A model generated the notes under the pieces. The model made no database searches. It had not been told where the DNA came from and worked only from the letters and a program-made list of their open reading frames with translations. From JAFKFJ01 sp963786445 (GTDB taxonomy: Bacteria; Pseudomonadota; Alphaproteobacteria; Acetobacterales; Acetobacteraceae): 64,000 nucleotides of DNA. Within the stretch, counting starts at the first letter, position 1. Each line of letters starts with the position of its first letter. Positions 7,980-16,930 of the stretch are shown in pieces. The position numbers and the translations under genes are program-made. The stretch covers positions 1 to 64,000 of the forward strand of contig CAWAZU010000033.1 in NCBI GenBank assembly GCA_963786445.1, written 5' to 3'.

Positions 7980-10366
7980 CACTCCGCGGCCCGCGGCAGC
8001 GCCGCCGCCGCGCGCGCGCGCCGCGCCTCGATCGCCAGCAGCACGCGCTCGGGCGTCGCCGGCGCGTCGAGGTCCGCCGCCTCCGCCACGTCGCCGCACG
8101 CCGCCACCGCGTCGCGCAGCGCGTGGAACACCGAAATGCCGAGCATCAACGGCGGCTCGCCCACCGCTTTCGAGCGGTAGATCGCATTCTCCCGGTTGCG
8201 CCCGCGCTTCCAGACGGACACGCGAAAGTCCGGCGGAAGGTCGCCGACGGCGGGAATCTTGTAGGTGGACGGCGCATGCGTGCGCAGCCGTCCCTCCGCG
8301 TCCCACCACAATTCCTCCGTGGTCAGCCAGCCGGCGCCCTGCACGAAGCCGCCCTCGATCTGCCCGAGGTCGATCGCCGGATTGAGCGACTGGCCGATGT
8401 CGTGCAGGATATCGACGCGCCGCAGGCAATACTCGCCGGTCAGCGTGTCCACCTCCACCTCCGACACCGCCGCGCCATACGCGAAGTAGTAGAACGGCCG
8501 GCCGCGGTGCGTCGCGGTATCGTAGTGCAGTTTCGGCGTCGAATAATAGCCGGTCGAGGAAAGCTGCACGCGCTGTTCGTAGGTGCGGCGCACCGCGGCG
8601 GCAAACGTCATGTGGCGCTCGCCGGCGCGCAGCTCGCCGTCGCAAAAGGCGATGCAGCCCGGCTCGACGCCCCAATCGGCGGCGACGACTTTCCCGATGC
8701 GCTCACGGATCGTGCGCGCCGCCGCCTGCGCCGCCTTGCCGTTGATGTCGCTGCCGGAGGAGGCCGCGGTCGGCGAGGTGTTCGGCACTTTCTCCGTCGT
8801 CGTCGCCGTCACCTTCACGCGGTCGAGCGGGATGCCGAGCTCCTCCGCCACCACCTGCGCCACCTTCACGAACAGCCCTTGCCCCATCTCGGTGCCGCCG
8901 TGGTTGAGCTGCACGCTGCCGTCGGTATAGACATGCACCAGCGCGCCGGCCTGGTTCATGCGCAGCAGCGTGAAGGAAATGCCGAACTTCACCGGCGTCA
9001 GCGCGATGCCGCGCTTGATCCACGGGCTTCGCGCATTGAACGCAGCGACCTCGCGCCGCCGCCTGGCGTACTGCGAGGTGCGCAGGAGTTCCGCCGCCAG
9101 CTCCGGGATGATGTTGTCCTCGACCGTCATGTGGTACGGCGTGACGTTGCGGTCGGTCTTGCCATAGAAATTGCGGCGCCGCACCTCGAACGGATCGAGT
9201 CGCAGATGCCGCGCGATGGCCTCCATCGCCGCCTCGATCCCCATCATCCCCTGCGGCCCGCCGAAGCCGCGGAACGCGGTGTCGGAGACGGTGTTGGTCT
9301 TGCAGCGGTGCGAGACGATGGTGACGTTCGGCAGGTAGTAGGCGTTGTCGGAATGGAACATCGCCCGGTCGTTGATCGCCGCCGACAGGTCGGGCGACAT
9401 GCCGCAGCGCGAGGCGAGGTCGAAGGTGATGCCCTCGATGCGCCCTTCGGCATCGAACCCCACGTCCCAGTCGATGCGGAAGGCGTGGCGCTTGCCGGTC
9501 AGCACCATGTCGTCGTCGCGGTCGAGCCGCAGCTTCACCGGCCGCCGCGTGCGCGCCGCCAGCAGTGCGGCGATGCAGGCGATCAGCGAGGCCTGGCTCT
9601 CCTTGCCGCCGAAACCGCCGCCCATGCGGCGGGTCTCGCACACCACGGCATGATCGCGGATCGCGAGGCAGCGCGCGACCAGATGCTGCACCTCGGTCGG
9701 ATGCTGCGTGGAACTCAGCACGCGCATGTCGCGGTCCTCGCCGGGGATCGCCATCGCGATCTGGCCTTCGAGGTAGAAATGGTCCTGCCCGCCCATCACG
9801 ATGCGGCCGCGCAGCCGGTGGCGCGCACCGGCCAGCGCCGCCGCCGCATCGCCGCGCCGCATCGTCTGCGTCGGGAGCACGAAACTCTGGCGTTGCAGCG
9901 CCGCATCGATGCTCAGCACCGGCTCCAGCACCTCGTATTCGACCACGGCGCGCTCGGCCGCCGCGCGCGCCGCCGCGATGCTGTCCGCGGCCACCGCGAA
10001 CAGCGACTGGCCGGCATATTCGACCAGCCCGTCGGCGAAGATCGGATCGCCGGGAAACGCCGGCCCGACATCGTTCACGCCCGGAATGTCGCGCGCCGTC
10101 AGCACCGCCGCCACGCCGGGCGCTGCCGCTGCCGCGCTCACGTCGAGTTTCGTGACGCGCGCATGTGCGTGCTCGGAAAGGCGCACGAAGGCGTGCAGCA
10201 GGTCGCGCGGTTCCGGCACGTCATCGACATAGAGCGCGGCGCCGCTGACATGCTTCACCGCGCTGTCGTGCGCGGCCGGCTGGCCGACGACGCGCAGTGC
10301 TTCCGGCCGTAGCCTCTCCGATTGCGCCTGCGGCATCGCCGGTGCGGGTGGGGTGAGCACGTTCAT
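7979..10366 (-). CDS. xdhB: Xanthine dehydrogenase, molybdopterin-binding subunit
   Basis: Large catalytic subunit of two-subunit bacterial xanthine dehydrogenase, which oxidises hypoxanthine and xanthine to urate (EC 1.17.1.4). It has 795 residues. Seen in the sequence: the N-terminal hammerhead domain (SGAALYVDDVPEP), the molybdenum-site loops RMGGGFGGKES and DTAFRGFGGPQG, the cofactor-contact loop LNHGGTEMGQGL, and the catalytic-Glu motif KAVGEPPLM near the C-terminus. Length and motifs match XdhB rather than carbon monoxide dehydrogenase or aldehyde oxidase types. Translation is coupled to xdhA by ATGA at 10363-10366. Confidence 0.95.
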   Translation of the reverse strand: MNVLTPPAPAMPQAQSERLRPEALRVVGQPAAHDSAVKHVSGAALYVDDVPEPRDLLHAFVRLSEHAHARVTKLDVSAAAAAPGVAAVLTARDIPGVNDVGPAFPGDPIFADGLVEYAGQSLFAVAADSIAAARAAAERAVVEYEVLEPVLSIDAALQRQSFVLPTQTMRRGDAAAALAGARHRLRGRIVMGGQDHFYLEGQIAMAIPGEDRDMRVLSSTQHPTEVQHLVARCLAIRDHAVVCETRRMGGGFGGKESQASLIACIAALLAARTRRPVKLRLDRDDDMVLTGKRHAFRIDWDVGFDAEGRIEGITFDLASRCGMSPDLSAAINDRAMFHSDNAYYLPNVTIVSHRCKTNTVSDTAFRGFGGPQGMMGIEAAMEAIARHLRLDPFEVRRRNFYGKTDRNVTPYHMTVEDNIIPELAAELLRTSQYARRRREVAAFNARSPWIKRGIALTPVKFGISFTLLRMNQAGALVHVYTDGSVQLNHGGTEMGQGLFVKVAQVVAEELGIPLDRVKVTATTTEKVPNTSPTAASSGSDINGKAAQAAARTIRERIGKVVAADWGVEPGCIAFCDGELRAGERHMTFAAAVRRTYEQRVQLSSTGYYSTPKLHYDTATHRGRPFYYFAYGAAVSEVEVDTLTGEYCLRRVDILHDIGQSLNPAIDLGQIEGGFVQGAGWLTTEELWWDAEGRLRTHAPSTYKIPAVGDLPPDFRVSVWKRGRNRENAIYRSKAVGEPPLMLGISVFHALRDAVAACGDVAEAADLDAPATPERVLLAIEARRARAAAALPRAAE

Positions 10367-11829
10367 GCCGGCATCTCCTCCAGCATTGCGAGACGCACCG
10401 GCGCGTCGCTGTCCGGCGCCGTCTCCAGCAGAAACCGCAGCAGCAGGTTGCGCGCGACCAGCCGGCGGTACGCCGCCGAGGCGCGCATGTCGGTGATCGG
10501 CGCCATCTCGGCGTCGAGCGCCGACATCGCCTCCGCCACGCTGGCGCGATTCCACAGCCGCCCGCCCAGCGCCTGCTCGGCCGCAACGACGCGTTTCGGC
10601 ACCGCCGCCATGCCGCCATAGACGATGCGGATGTCGTCCACGCGACCATCGCGCAACCGCAGCCGAAACGCGCCGCAGACGGCGGAGATGTCCTGGTCCA
10701 TCCGCTTCGACACTTTGTAGGTCGCGAACACGTCGTCGGCCCGCGGCAACGGGATGTCGATGCGTGCCAGAAACTCGCCGGCCGCCAGCGCGGTCTGCCG
10801 ATAGCCGCGGAAGAAATCCTCGGCCATGATGGTGCGCTCGCCGGCAGCGCTCTGCAGCACCAGCGTCGCATCCAGCGCGATCAGCGCCGGCGGCATGTCG
10901 CCGATCGGCGAGGCGTTGGCGACGTTGCCGCCGACCGTGCCGCGATTGCGGATCTGCCGCGAACCGAGCCGGCGCAGCAGCGGCCCGAGCGACGGCCAAT
11001 GCCCCGCCAATGCCGCGAACGCATCCTCGTAGGTCACGCCGGCGCCGATCGCGAGCACGCCGTCGCGCTCCGCGACCTCGGAAAGGCCGGCGACGTGCTC
11101 GACGGCGATCACGGTGTCCAGCCGGCGATGCAGCTTGGTCACCCACAGCCCGACATCGGTGCCGCCGGCCAGCAGCGTCGCGCGCGGATGCGCGGCCAGC
11201 GCCTGCGCCAGTTCGGCGGCGCTGCGCGGCGCGAGGAAACGCTGCCCGTCCCGCTCCGCGGACAGCATTGTGTCCGATGCCAGCGCCCGCAGCCGCGCCG
11301 CGATCTGCCCCGAAGCGGCGGCGAAGCGGTCGGCGGGCGGTGCGGCGCAGGCCGTGCGCGCGGCATCCAGGATCGGCCGGTAGCCGGTGCAGCGGCAGAG
11401 ATTGCCGGCCAGCGCGTCGTTCGCCGCCGTGCGCCCGCCGCCGCTGCCGGCGTGATACAGCGCGAACAGCGACATCACGAAGCCGGGCGTGCAGAACCCG
11501 CATTGCGCGCCGTGGTGCTCGACCATCGCCTGCTGCACGGGATGCAGCGTGCCGTCCGGCGCGCGCAGATGCTCGACCGTGAGCAGCTGCTTGCCGTCCA
11601 GCGCCGGCAGGAACACGATGCAGGCGTTCACCGCGCGATAGCGCACGCCCTCGCCCGCCGCCTCCCCCAGCACGACCGTGCAGGCGCCGCAATCGCCCTC
11701 GGCGCAGCCTTCCTTGGTGCCGCAGGCGCGTTCGTCCATCCGCAGCCATTCCAGCACGGTCTGCGTCGGCGCCGGGTTGCGGATCGCCCGTTCAGCGTCG
11801 CCCAGGAGGAACCGGATCGTCTCGCGCAC
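10363..11829 (-). CDS. xdhA: Xanthine dehydrogenase, Fe-S/FAD subunit
   Basis: Small subunit (488 residues) carrying two [2Fe-2S] clusters and FAD, passing electrons from the molybdenum site to NAD+. The plant-type ferredoxin domain has the motif CAEGDCGACTVV; the second cluster domain has QCGFCTPGF and NLCRCTGYRPI. The FAD domain has TLLAGGTDVGLWV and RNRGTVGGNVANASPIGDM. The start is a GTG at 11829 with GGAGG six bases upstream; the protein then begins VRETIRFLLGD. It is the first gene of the minus-strand purine operon. Confidence 0.93.
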   Translation of the reverse strand: MRETIRFLLGDAERAIRNPAPTQTVLEWLRMDERACGTKEGCAEGDCGACTVVLGEAAGEGVRYRAVNACIVFLPALDGKQLLTVEHLRAPDGTLHPVQQAMVEHHGAQCGFCTPGFVMSLFALYHAGSGGGRTAANDALAGNLCRCTGYRPILDAARTACAAPPADRFAAASGQIAARLRALASDTMLSAERDGQRFLAPRSAAELAQALAAHPRATLLAGGTDVGLWVTKLHRRLDTVIAVEHVAGLSEVAERDGVLAIGAGVTYEDAFAALAGHWPSLGPLLRRLGSRQIRNRGTVGGNVANASPIGDMPPALIALDATLVLQSAAGERTIMAEDFFRGYRQTALAAGEFLARIDIPLPRADDVFATYKVSKRMDQDISAVCGAFRLRLRDGRVDDIRIVYGGMAAVPKRVVAAEQALGGRLWNRASVAEAMSALDAEMAPITDMRASAAYRRLVARNLLLRFLLETAPDSDAPVRLAMLEEMPA

Positions 11830-11843
11830 GCTCTGCCTCCGTC

Positions 11844-11918
11844 CAACCGGGCACTCTCTACCCTCCCGGGCGCCCGGCGCAAGCGCCCTGCCGGGGCCGG
11901 GCAGGCGTCGTCCGGTTG
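11844..11918. promoter_or_regulatory. Possible operator region of the purine operon
   Basis: The 146 bases between xdhA and the tRNA hold a 7-base inverted repeat, CAACCGG at 11844-11850 and CCGGTTG at 11912-11918, with a 6-base hairpin (CCTGCC/GGCAGG) between them. This is the only place for the promoter of the long operon. No convincing -35/-10 pair is visible and the repeat is short for such GC-rich DNA, so the assignment is weak. Confidence 0.2.
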
Positions 11919-11975
11919 TCGGAGCGGCACCGGCGGCGCGAGCGGCGGCGGCCGCGCCGCCGCATCGTGCCGCGA

Positions 11976-12048
11976 TGCGCCCGGCAGGATTCGAACCTGC
12001 GACCAGACCGTTATGAGCGGCCAGCTCTGACCGCTGAGCTACGGGCGC
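11976..12048 (-). tRNA. tRNA with CAT anticodon (probably Ile2; Met elongator possible)
   Basis: A complete 73-base cloverleaf on the minus strand: acceptor GCGCCCG pairs with CGGGCGC, D-stem GCTC/GAGC, anticodon stem GGCCG/CGGTC with one G-T pair around the loop CTCATAA, T-stem GCAGG/CCTGC around TTCGAAT, discriminator A. The anticodon CAT is at plus-strand 12013-12015. The G1-C72 pair excludes initiator tRNA. The sequence around the anticodon stem and the TGGTC variable loop resembles tRNA-Ile2, which TilS modifies to lysidine. The 3' CCA is not encoded. Confidence 0.9.
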
Positions 12049-12387
12049 GCCGGAAGCCGCGCGGGTCCTATGCCGCCCGGCCCTCCCCCGCGCAAGCAGC
12101 GGCGCCGGCGGTCGGGCGCCGCGCCAGCACGATCGCCCCGCCGGCCACCACGGCGCTGCCAAGCAGGCCGGTCAGTCAGATAGTGGCCGCCCAAAACCCT
12201 GTGGCGCCGATACACCTGCGCGCGCCGGATTCGCAACGACGTCCGGCCCAGGCTGGCCACGGACGCGGTCCGTCGGTTGCCTGACTTTAAGCCTTCTGCC
12301 ATGGTCCGCGCCCACGTCACGCGGCCGATTCCTGCGCTTGGGGGGACATCTGCGCCGCAGCAGAGAAATGAACCGGGAGTTGGCTGG
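12049..12387. other. 339 bases without a recognised gene
   Basis: Between the tRNA and hppA nothing reads as an intact gene. On the minus strand, 12068-12173 gives about 34 residues (LTGLLGSAVVAGGAIVLARR and a polar tail, then TAG) that look like the last membrane helix of a transporter. A stop codon stands directly before them and no upstream part is found, so this may be a gene remnant or chance. The hppA promoter must lie here but I cannot place it. Confidence 0.3.
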
Positions 12388-14484
12388 ATGTTCTGGGCTT
12401 CGATCGCAATCCTCGTCTGCGGCGCGCTGGCGCTCGTCTATGGGCTGGTCACCGCTCGCGAGGTGCTCGCCGCCGACGCCGGCAGCGCGCGCATGCAGGA
12501 AATCTCCGCCGCGGTGCAGGTCGGCGCGCGCGCCTACCTCAACCGGCAATACACGACGATCGGCATCGTCGGCCTGGTCATCTTCATCCTGCTGTGGCTG
12601 CTGCTCGGCATCCATGTCGGCATCGGCTTCGTCATCGGCGCCGTGCTGTCCGGCTGCGCCGGCTATGCCGGCATGAACGTCTCGGTGCGCGCCAATGTCC
12701 GCACCGCCCAGGCCGCCCGCCAGGGCCTCGGCGCCGGGCTGGCCATCGCCTTCCGGTCGGGCGCCATCACCGGCCTGCTGGTGGTCGGCCTCGGCCTGCT
12801 CGGCGTCACCGGGTATTTCTGGATCCTGCGCAGCGCCTTCCCCAACGACCTGCGGCACGTCATGGAAGCGATGGTGGCGCTGTCGTTCGGTGCCTCGCTG
12901 ATCTCCATCTTCGCCCGCCTCGGCGGCGGCATCTTCACCAAGGGCGCGGACGTGGGCGCCGACCTGGTCGGCAAGGTCGAGGTCGGCATCCCCGAGGACG
13001 ACCCCCGCAACCCCGCCGTGATCGCCGACAACGTGGGCGACAACGTGGGCGACTGCGCCGGCATGGCCGCCGACCTGTTCGAGACCTATGCCGTCACCAT
13101 CGTCGCCACCATGCTGCTGGCGAGCCTGTTCTTCACCGGGGCGGCGGCGGCGCGGATGATGATGCTGCCGCTCGGCATCGGCGGGGTCTGCATCCTGACC
13201 TCGATCGCCGGCACCTATTTCGTCCGGCTTCCCGCCAGCAACAGCATCATGGGCGCGCTGTATCGCGGCCTGCTGGTCACCGGCGGCCTCTCGATCGTCG
13301 GCATCGCCATCGTGGTCGCGATCGCCGCCGGGTTCGCAACACCGATCCCGATGGGCACGGCGCCGGGCGCCAGCGTCACCGGCTTGGCGCTGTTCGTCTG
13401 CGGGCTGATCGGGCTGGGCGTCACCGGGCTGATCGTGTGGATCACCGAATACTACACGTCCACCGAGTATCGCCCGGTGCGCAGCATCGCCCAGGCCTCC
13501 ACCACCGGCCACGGCACCAACGTCATCCAGGGCCTGGCGATTTCGATGGAGTCGACGGCGCTGCCGGTGCTGGTGATCTGCCTCGGCATCGTGCTGTCGT
13601 TCCTGTCCGCCGGCCTGTTCGGCATCGCGATCGCCGTGACCACGATGCTGGCGCTGGCCGGCATGATCGTGGCACTCGACGCCTACGGCCCGGTCACCGA
13701 CAATGCCGGCGGCATCGCCGAGATGGCGGATCTGCCGCCCGACGTGCGCAAGATCACCGACGCGCTGGACGCCGTCGGCAACACCACGAAGGCGGTCACC
13801 AAGGGCTACGCGATCGGCTCGGCGGGGCTGGCCTCGCTGGTGCTGTTCGCGGCCTACACCGAGGAGCTGAAGCACTACTTCCCGACGCTCGACGTGAAGT
13901 TTGCGCTGCAGGACCCGTTCGTGGTGATCGGGCTGATCATCGGCGGCCTGCTGCCGTACCTGTTCGGCTCGATGGGCATGACCGCGGTGGGCCGCGCCGC
14001 CGGTTCGGTCGTCGTGGAAGTGCGGCGGCAGTTCAAGGAAATCCCCGGCATCATGGCCGGCACCGCCAAGCCCGACTACGGCCGCGCGGTCGATATGCTG
14101 ACGCGCGCGGCGATCCGCGAGATGATCGTGCCGTCGCTGCTGCCGGTGCTGGCGCCGTTCGTGCTCTATGTCGTGGTGCGCATCATCGGCGGGCAGGTGG
14201 CGGCGTTCGCCTCGGTCGGCGCGATGCTGCTCGGCACGATCGTCACCGGGCTGTTCGTCGCCATCTCGATGACCTCGGGCGGCGGCGCCTGGGACAATGC
14301 CAAGAAATACATCGAGGAAGGCAATTACGGCGGCAAGGGGTCGGAGGCGCACAAGGCGGCGATCACCGGCGACACCGTCGGCGACCCGTACAAGGACACC
14401 GCCGGGCCGGCGGTGAACCCGATGATCAAGATCACCAACATCGTCGCCCTGCTGCTGCTGGCGATCCTGGCCAGCATCGGCTGA
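12388..14484 (+). CDS. hppA: Membrane-bound proton-translocating pyrophosphatase, K+-independent type
   Basis: Integral membrane enzyme that couples hydrolysis of pyrophosphate to proton pumping (EC 7.1.3.1). It has 698 residues with about 16 hydrophobic segments. The substrate site is clear: GADVGADLVGKVEVG, then EDDPRNPAVIADNVGDNVGD, and a C-terminal Asp/Lys-rich repeat (DNAKKYIEEG, GDTVGDPYKDTAGPA). GNTTKAVTKGYAIGSA has Lys where K+-dependent enzymes have Ala, so K+ independence and proton specificity are predicted. The start ATG at 12388 begins MFWASIAIL and has GGGAG about 7 bases upstream. The gene stands alone. Confidence 0.95.
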   Translation: MFWASIAILVCGALALVYGLVTAREVLAADAGSARMQEISAAVQVGARAYLNRQYTTIGIVGLVIFILLWLLLGIHVGIGFVIGAVLSGCAGYAGMNVSVRANVRTAQAARQGLGAGLAIAFRSGAITGLLVVGLGLLGVTGYFWILRSAFPNDLRHVMEAMVALSFGASLISIFARLGGGIFTKGADVGADLVGKVEVGIPEDDPRNPAVIADNVGDNVGDCAGMAADLFETYAVTIVATMLLASLFFTGAAAARMMMLPLGIGGVCILTSIAGTYFVRLPASNSIMGALYRGLLVTGGLSIVGIAIVVAIAAGFATPIPMGTAPGASVTGLALFVCGLIGLGVTGLIVWITEYYTSTEYRPVRSIAQASTTGHGTNVIQGLAISMESTALPVLVICLGIVLSFLSAGLFGIAIAVTTMLALAGMIVALDAYGPVTDNAGGIAEMADLPPDVRKITDALDAVGNTTKAVTKGYAIGSAGLASLVLFAAYTEELKHYFPTLDVKFALQDPFVVIGLIIGGLLPYLFGSMGMTAVGRAAGSVVVEVRRQFKEIPGIMAGTAKPDYGRAVDMLTRAAIREMIVPSLLPVLAPFVLYVVVRIIGGQVAAFASVGAMLLGTIVTGLFVAISMTSGGGAWDNAKKYIEEGNYGGKGSEAHKAAITGDTVGDPYKDTAGPAVNPMIKITNIVALLLLAILASIG

Positions 14485-14492
14485 ACGCATCC

Positions 14493-14546
14493 GCCGGGCG
14501 AGGGCAAATATTAAGGCAAGTTGCTTTAATTCCCCTCTCGCCCGGC
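14493..14546. repeat. GC-rich inverted repeat enclosing AT-rich palindrome (element A); possible hppA terminator
   Basis: The arms GCCGGGCGAG (14493-14502) and CTCGCCCGGC (14537-14546) pair perfectly, with a further GGG/CCC. They enclose ATTAAGGCAA-G-TTGCTTTAAT (14510-14530), itself a palindrome with one mismatch per 10-base arm. A 21-base copy with 19 matches, inverted, occurs at 18233-18253. It lies just after the hppA stop. There is no T-run, so a simple intrinsic terminator is not certain. Confidence 0.6.
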
Positions 14547-14633
14547 CTGCGGTGCGGGCCTGACATTTTTGCGCCCCAGGCAACTTTGCGCGCCGCCGTG
14601 CGTCGCAGCGGCGAGGTTTTGAGGCGACGCACC

Positions 14634-15092
14634 ATGAAGATCGATCGCGTGGCGGCTGTTCTCGCCCTTGGCGGCCTCAGCTTGCTGGGGGGCTGCGCGT
14701 GGCATCACATGACCGGCGCCGCGGGCGAGACCAGCAGCGCCGCCCCGGCCACGCGGCCGGAACTGTCGCAGGGCACGGTCAAGCAGGTGCAGACCGAGCT
14801 GAAGCAGGCCGGGGTCTATCAGGGCACCGTCGACGGCCTTTGGGGACCCGATACGGTCAGGGCGGTGCTGAGCTATCAGCAGAACAACAAGCTGCGCCCG
14901 ACCGGCGAACTCGATGCGCAGACGCTCGCGGCCCTGCACGTCACGCCCGGCGCGAACGCCGCCGCCGCGCCGCCGCCGATGCAGCAGCCGCCACCGGGGC
15001 AGTCGCAGCCGCCCGCGGTCGGCAATATCCCGGCCCCGCCGGGGAATTTCCCCAACACGCCGCCCGCCGCAGGCCAGACCCAGACGCAGTAG
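14634..15092 (+). CDS. Lipoprotein with peptidoglycan-binding domain
   Basis: A 152-residue exported lipoprotein. The N-terminus has a basic start (MKIDR), a hydrophobic stretch and lipobox LLGGC at residues 18-22. Residues of about 45-105 form a PG_binding_1 domain (VKQVQTELKQAGVYQGTVDG, WGPDTVRAVLSYQ, TGELDAQTLAALHV). The last 45 residues are a Pro/Gln-rich disordered tail. It would be anchored in the outer membrane and touch the cell wall; no enzymatic domain is seen. The start ATG has a weak upstream GAGGCG. Confidence 0.85.
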   Translation: MKIDRVAAVLALGGLSLLGGCAWHHMTGAAGETSSAAPATRPELSQGTVKQVQTELKQAGVYQGTVDGLWGPDTVRAVLSYQQNNKLRPTGELDAQTLAALHVTPGANAAAAPPPMQQPPPGQSQPPAVGNIPAPPGNFPNTPPAAGQTQTQ

Positions 15093-15226
15093 CCGGCCAC
15101 GAGGTCCTTGCGCGTCGCGCGTTCCCCGTTCGGGGGCCGTTCGCGTGCGTCCAGCGCCGCGCCGATTTGCGCCGCCGCGCGCCCGCCCCTAGAACACGCC
15201 CCCACTCTGCAGCTGCGGGACGCGCC

Positions 15227-16906
15227 ATGCCAGCCTACCAGTACGTCTATGTGATGAAGGACCTGACGAAGAACTTTCCCGGCGGGCGGGAAGTGTTCAA
15301 GGGCATCACGCTGTCCTTCCTGCCCGGCGTGAAAATCGGCGTGCTCGGCATCAACGGCGCCGGCAAATCCACGCTGCTCAAGATCATGGCCGGCATCGAA
15401 AAGGAATTCGGCGGCGAGGCCTGGGCCGCCGAGGGCGCGCGCGTCGGCTACCTAGCGCAGGAGCCGCAGCTCGATGCCACGAAAACCGTCGCCGAAAACG
15501 TGCAGGAAGCGTTCGCCGACCTGAAAGCCGCGATCGACCGTTTTAACGACATTTCCGACGAATTCGCGACCCCGATGGAACCGGAGGAGATGGAACGCCT
15601 GCTCGCCGAGCAGGCCGACCTCCAGGAAAAGATCGACGCCGAAGACGGCTGGGACCTCGACCGGCGCATCGAGATCGCGCTGGATGCGCTGCGCTGCCCG
15701 CCGCCCGACAGCGCGGTGGCCACGCTTTCGGGCGGCGAGCGGCGGCGCGTCGCGCTGTGCCGGCTGCTGCTGGAAAAGCCCGACCTGCTGCTGCTCGACG
15801 AGCCGACCAACCATCTCGACGCGGAGAGCGTCGCGTGGCTGGAAAAGACGCTGCGCGACTATGCCGGCACGGTGCTGGTGGTGACGCACGACCGCTACTT
15901 CCTGGAGAACGTGACCAACTGGATCCTCGAGATCGAGCGCGGGCGCGGCTACCCGTTCCAGGGCAATTATTCCTCGTGGCTGGGTCAGAAGCAGAAGCGG
16001 CTGGCGCAGGAGGAGAAGGAGGAGACGGCGCGCATGCGCGCACTCGCCGCCGAGCAGGAATGGATCGCCGCCAGCCCGCGCGCGCGCCAGGCCAAGAGCC
16101 GCTCGCGCATCCAGCGTTACGAGGAATTGCTGGCGAAATCGCAGGAGCAGCAGGCGGGCGTTGCGGAAATCGCGATCCCGCCGGGGCCGCGGCTGGGCGG
16201 CACGGTGATCGAGGCGGAGCACCTGCGCAAGGGCTACGGCAACCTTCTGCTGATCGACGACCTCGACTTCAAGCTGCCGCCCGGCGGCATCGTCGGCGTG
16301 ATCGGGCCGAACGGCGCCGGCAAGACGACGCTGTTCCGCATGATCATCGGGCAGGAAACGCCGGACGCCGGCAGCTTGCGCATCGGCGACACGGTCAGGC
16401 TCGGCTATGTCGATCAGAGCCGCGACAGCCTCGATCCGGACAAGACGGTGTGGCAGGAGATCAGCGGCGGCACCGACGTGATCTATCTCGGCAAGCGCGC
16501 GGTGCAGTCGCGCGCCTATGTCGGCGCCTTCAACTTCAAGGGCGCGGACCAGCAGAAGAAGGTCGGCATCCTCTCCGGCGGCGAACGCAACCGCGTGCAT
16601 CTGGCGAAGATGCTCAAGACCGAGAGCAACGTCATCCTGCTCGACGAGCCGACCAACGATCTGGACGTGGACACGCTCCGCGCGCTGGAGGAGGCGCTGG
16701 TGGAGTTTCCCGGCTGCGCCGTCATCATCAGCCACGACCGCTGGTTCCTCGACCGGCTGGCGACGCACATCCTCGCCTTCGAGGGTGACAGCCACGTCGA
16801 ATGGTTCGAGGGCAACTTCCAGGCCTACGAAGAGGACAAGCGCCGCCGGCTGGGCGCCGATGCGACCGAACCGCACCGTATCAAGTACCGCCCGCTGGTG
16901 CGCTGA
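15227..16906 (+). CDS. ettA: Energy-dependent translational throttle protein EttA (ABC-F)
   Basis: Soluble ABC-F ATPase that binds the ribosomal E site and regulates entry into elongation according to ATP level. It has 559 residues, close to E. coli EttA. Domain 1: Walker A GINGAGKST, signature LSGGERRRVAL, Walker B LLLLDEPTNHLD. The linker is arginine- and lysine-rich (residues of about 240-310, SPRARQAKSRSRIQRYEELL). Domain 2: GPNGAGKTTLF, LSGGERNRVHL, VILLDEPTNDLD. The long insertion in domain 1 (DLKAAIDRFNDISDEFATPM) is the EttA arm. The C-terminus HRIKYRPLVR is also family-like. Confidence 0.95.
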   Translation: MPAYQYVYVMKDLTKNFPGGREVFKGITLSFLPGVKIGVLGINGAGKSTLLKIMAGIEKEFGGEAWAAEGARVGYLAQEPQLDATKTVAENVQEAFADLKAAIDRFNDISDEFATPMEPEEMERLLAEQADLQEKIDAEDGWDLDRRIEIALDALRCPPPDSAVATLSGGERRRVALCRLLLEKPDLLLLDEPTNHLDAESVAWLEKTLRDYAGTVLVVTHDRYFLENVTNWILEIERGRGYPFQGNYSSWLGQKQKRLAQEEKEETARMRALAAEQEWIAASPRARQAKSRSRIQRYEELLAKSQEQQAGVAEIAIPPGPRLGGTVIEAEHLRKGYGNLLLIDDLDFKLPPGGIVGVIGPNGAGKTTLFRMIIGQETPDAGSLRIGDTVRLGYVDQSRDSLDPDKTVWQEISGGTDVIYLGKRAVQSRAYVGAFNFKGADQQKKVGILSGGERNRVHLAKMLKTESNVILLDEPTNDLDVDTLRALEEALVEFPGCAVIISHDRWFLDRLATHILAFEGDSHVEWFEGNFQAYEEDKRRRLGADATEPHRIKYRPLVR

Positions 16907-16930
16907 ACGCACGCGGCATGGACCCTTCCC

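Noticed and set aside
10363..12162. Long upstream extension of the xdhA frame across the tRNA
   Set aside because: It runs through the tRNA gene and reads as Arg/Pro-rich nonsense; the GTG at 11829 with GGAGG gives a normal XdhA.
12068..12173. Hydrophobic peptide on the minus strand like the last helix of a transporter
   Set aside because: A stop codon directly precedes it and no further part of a transporter is found; too short to call a pseudogene.
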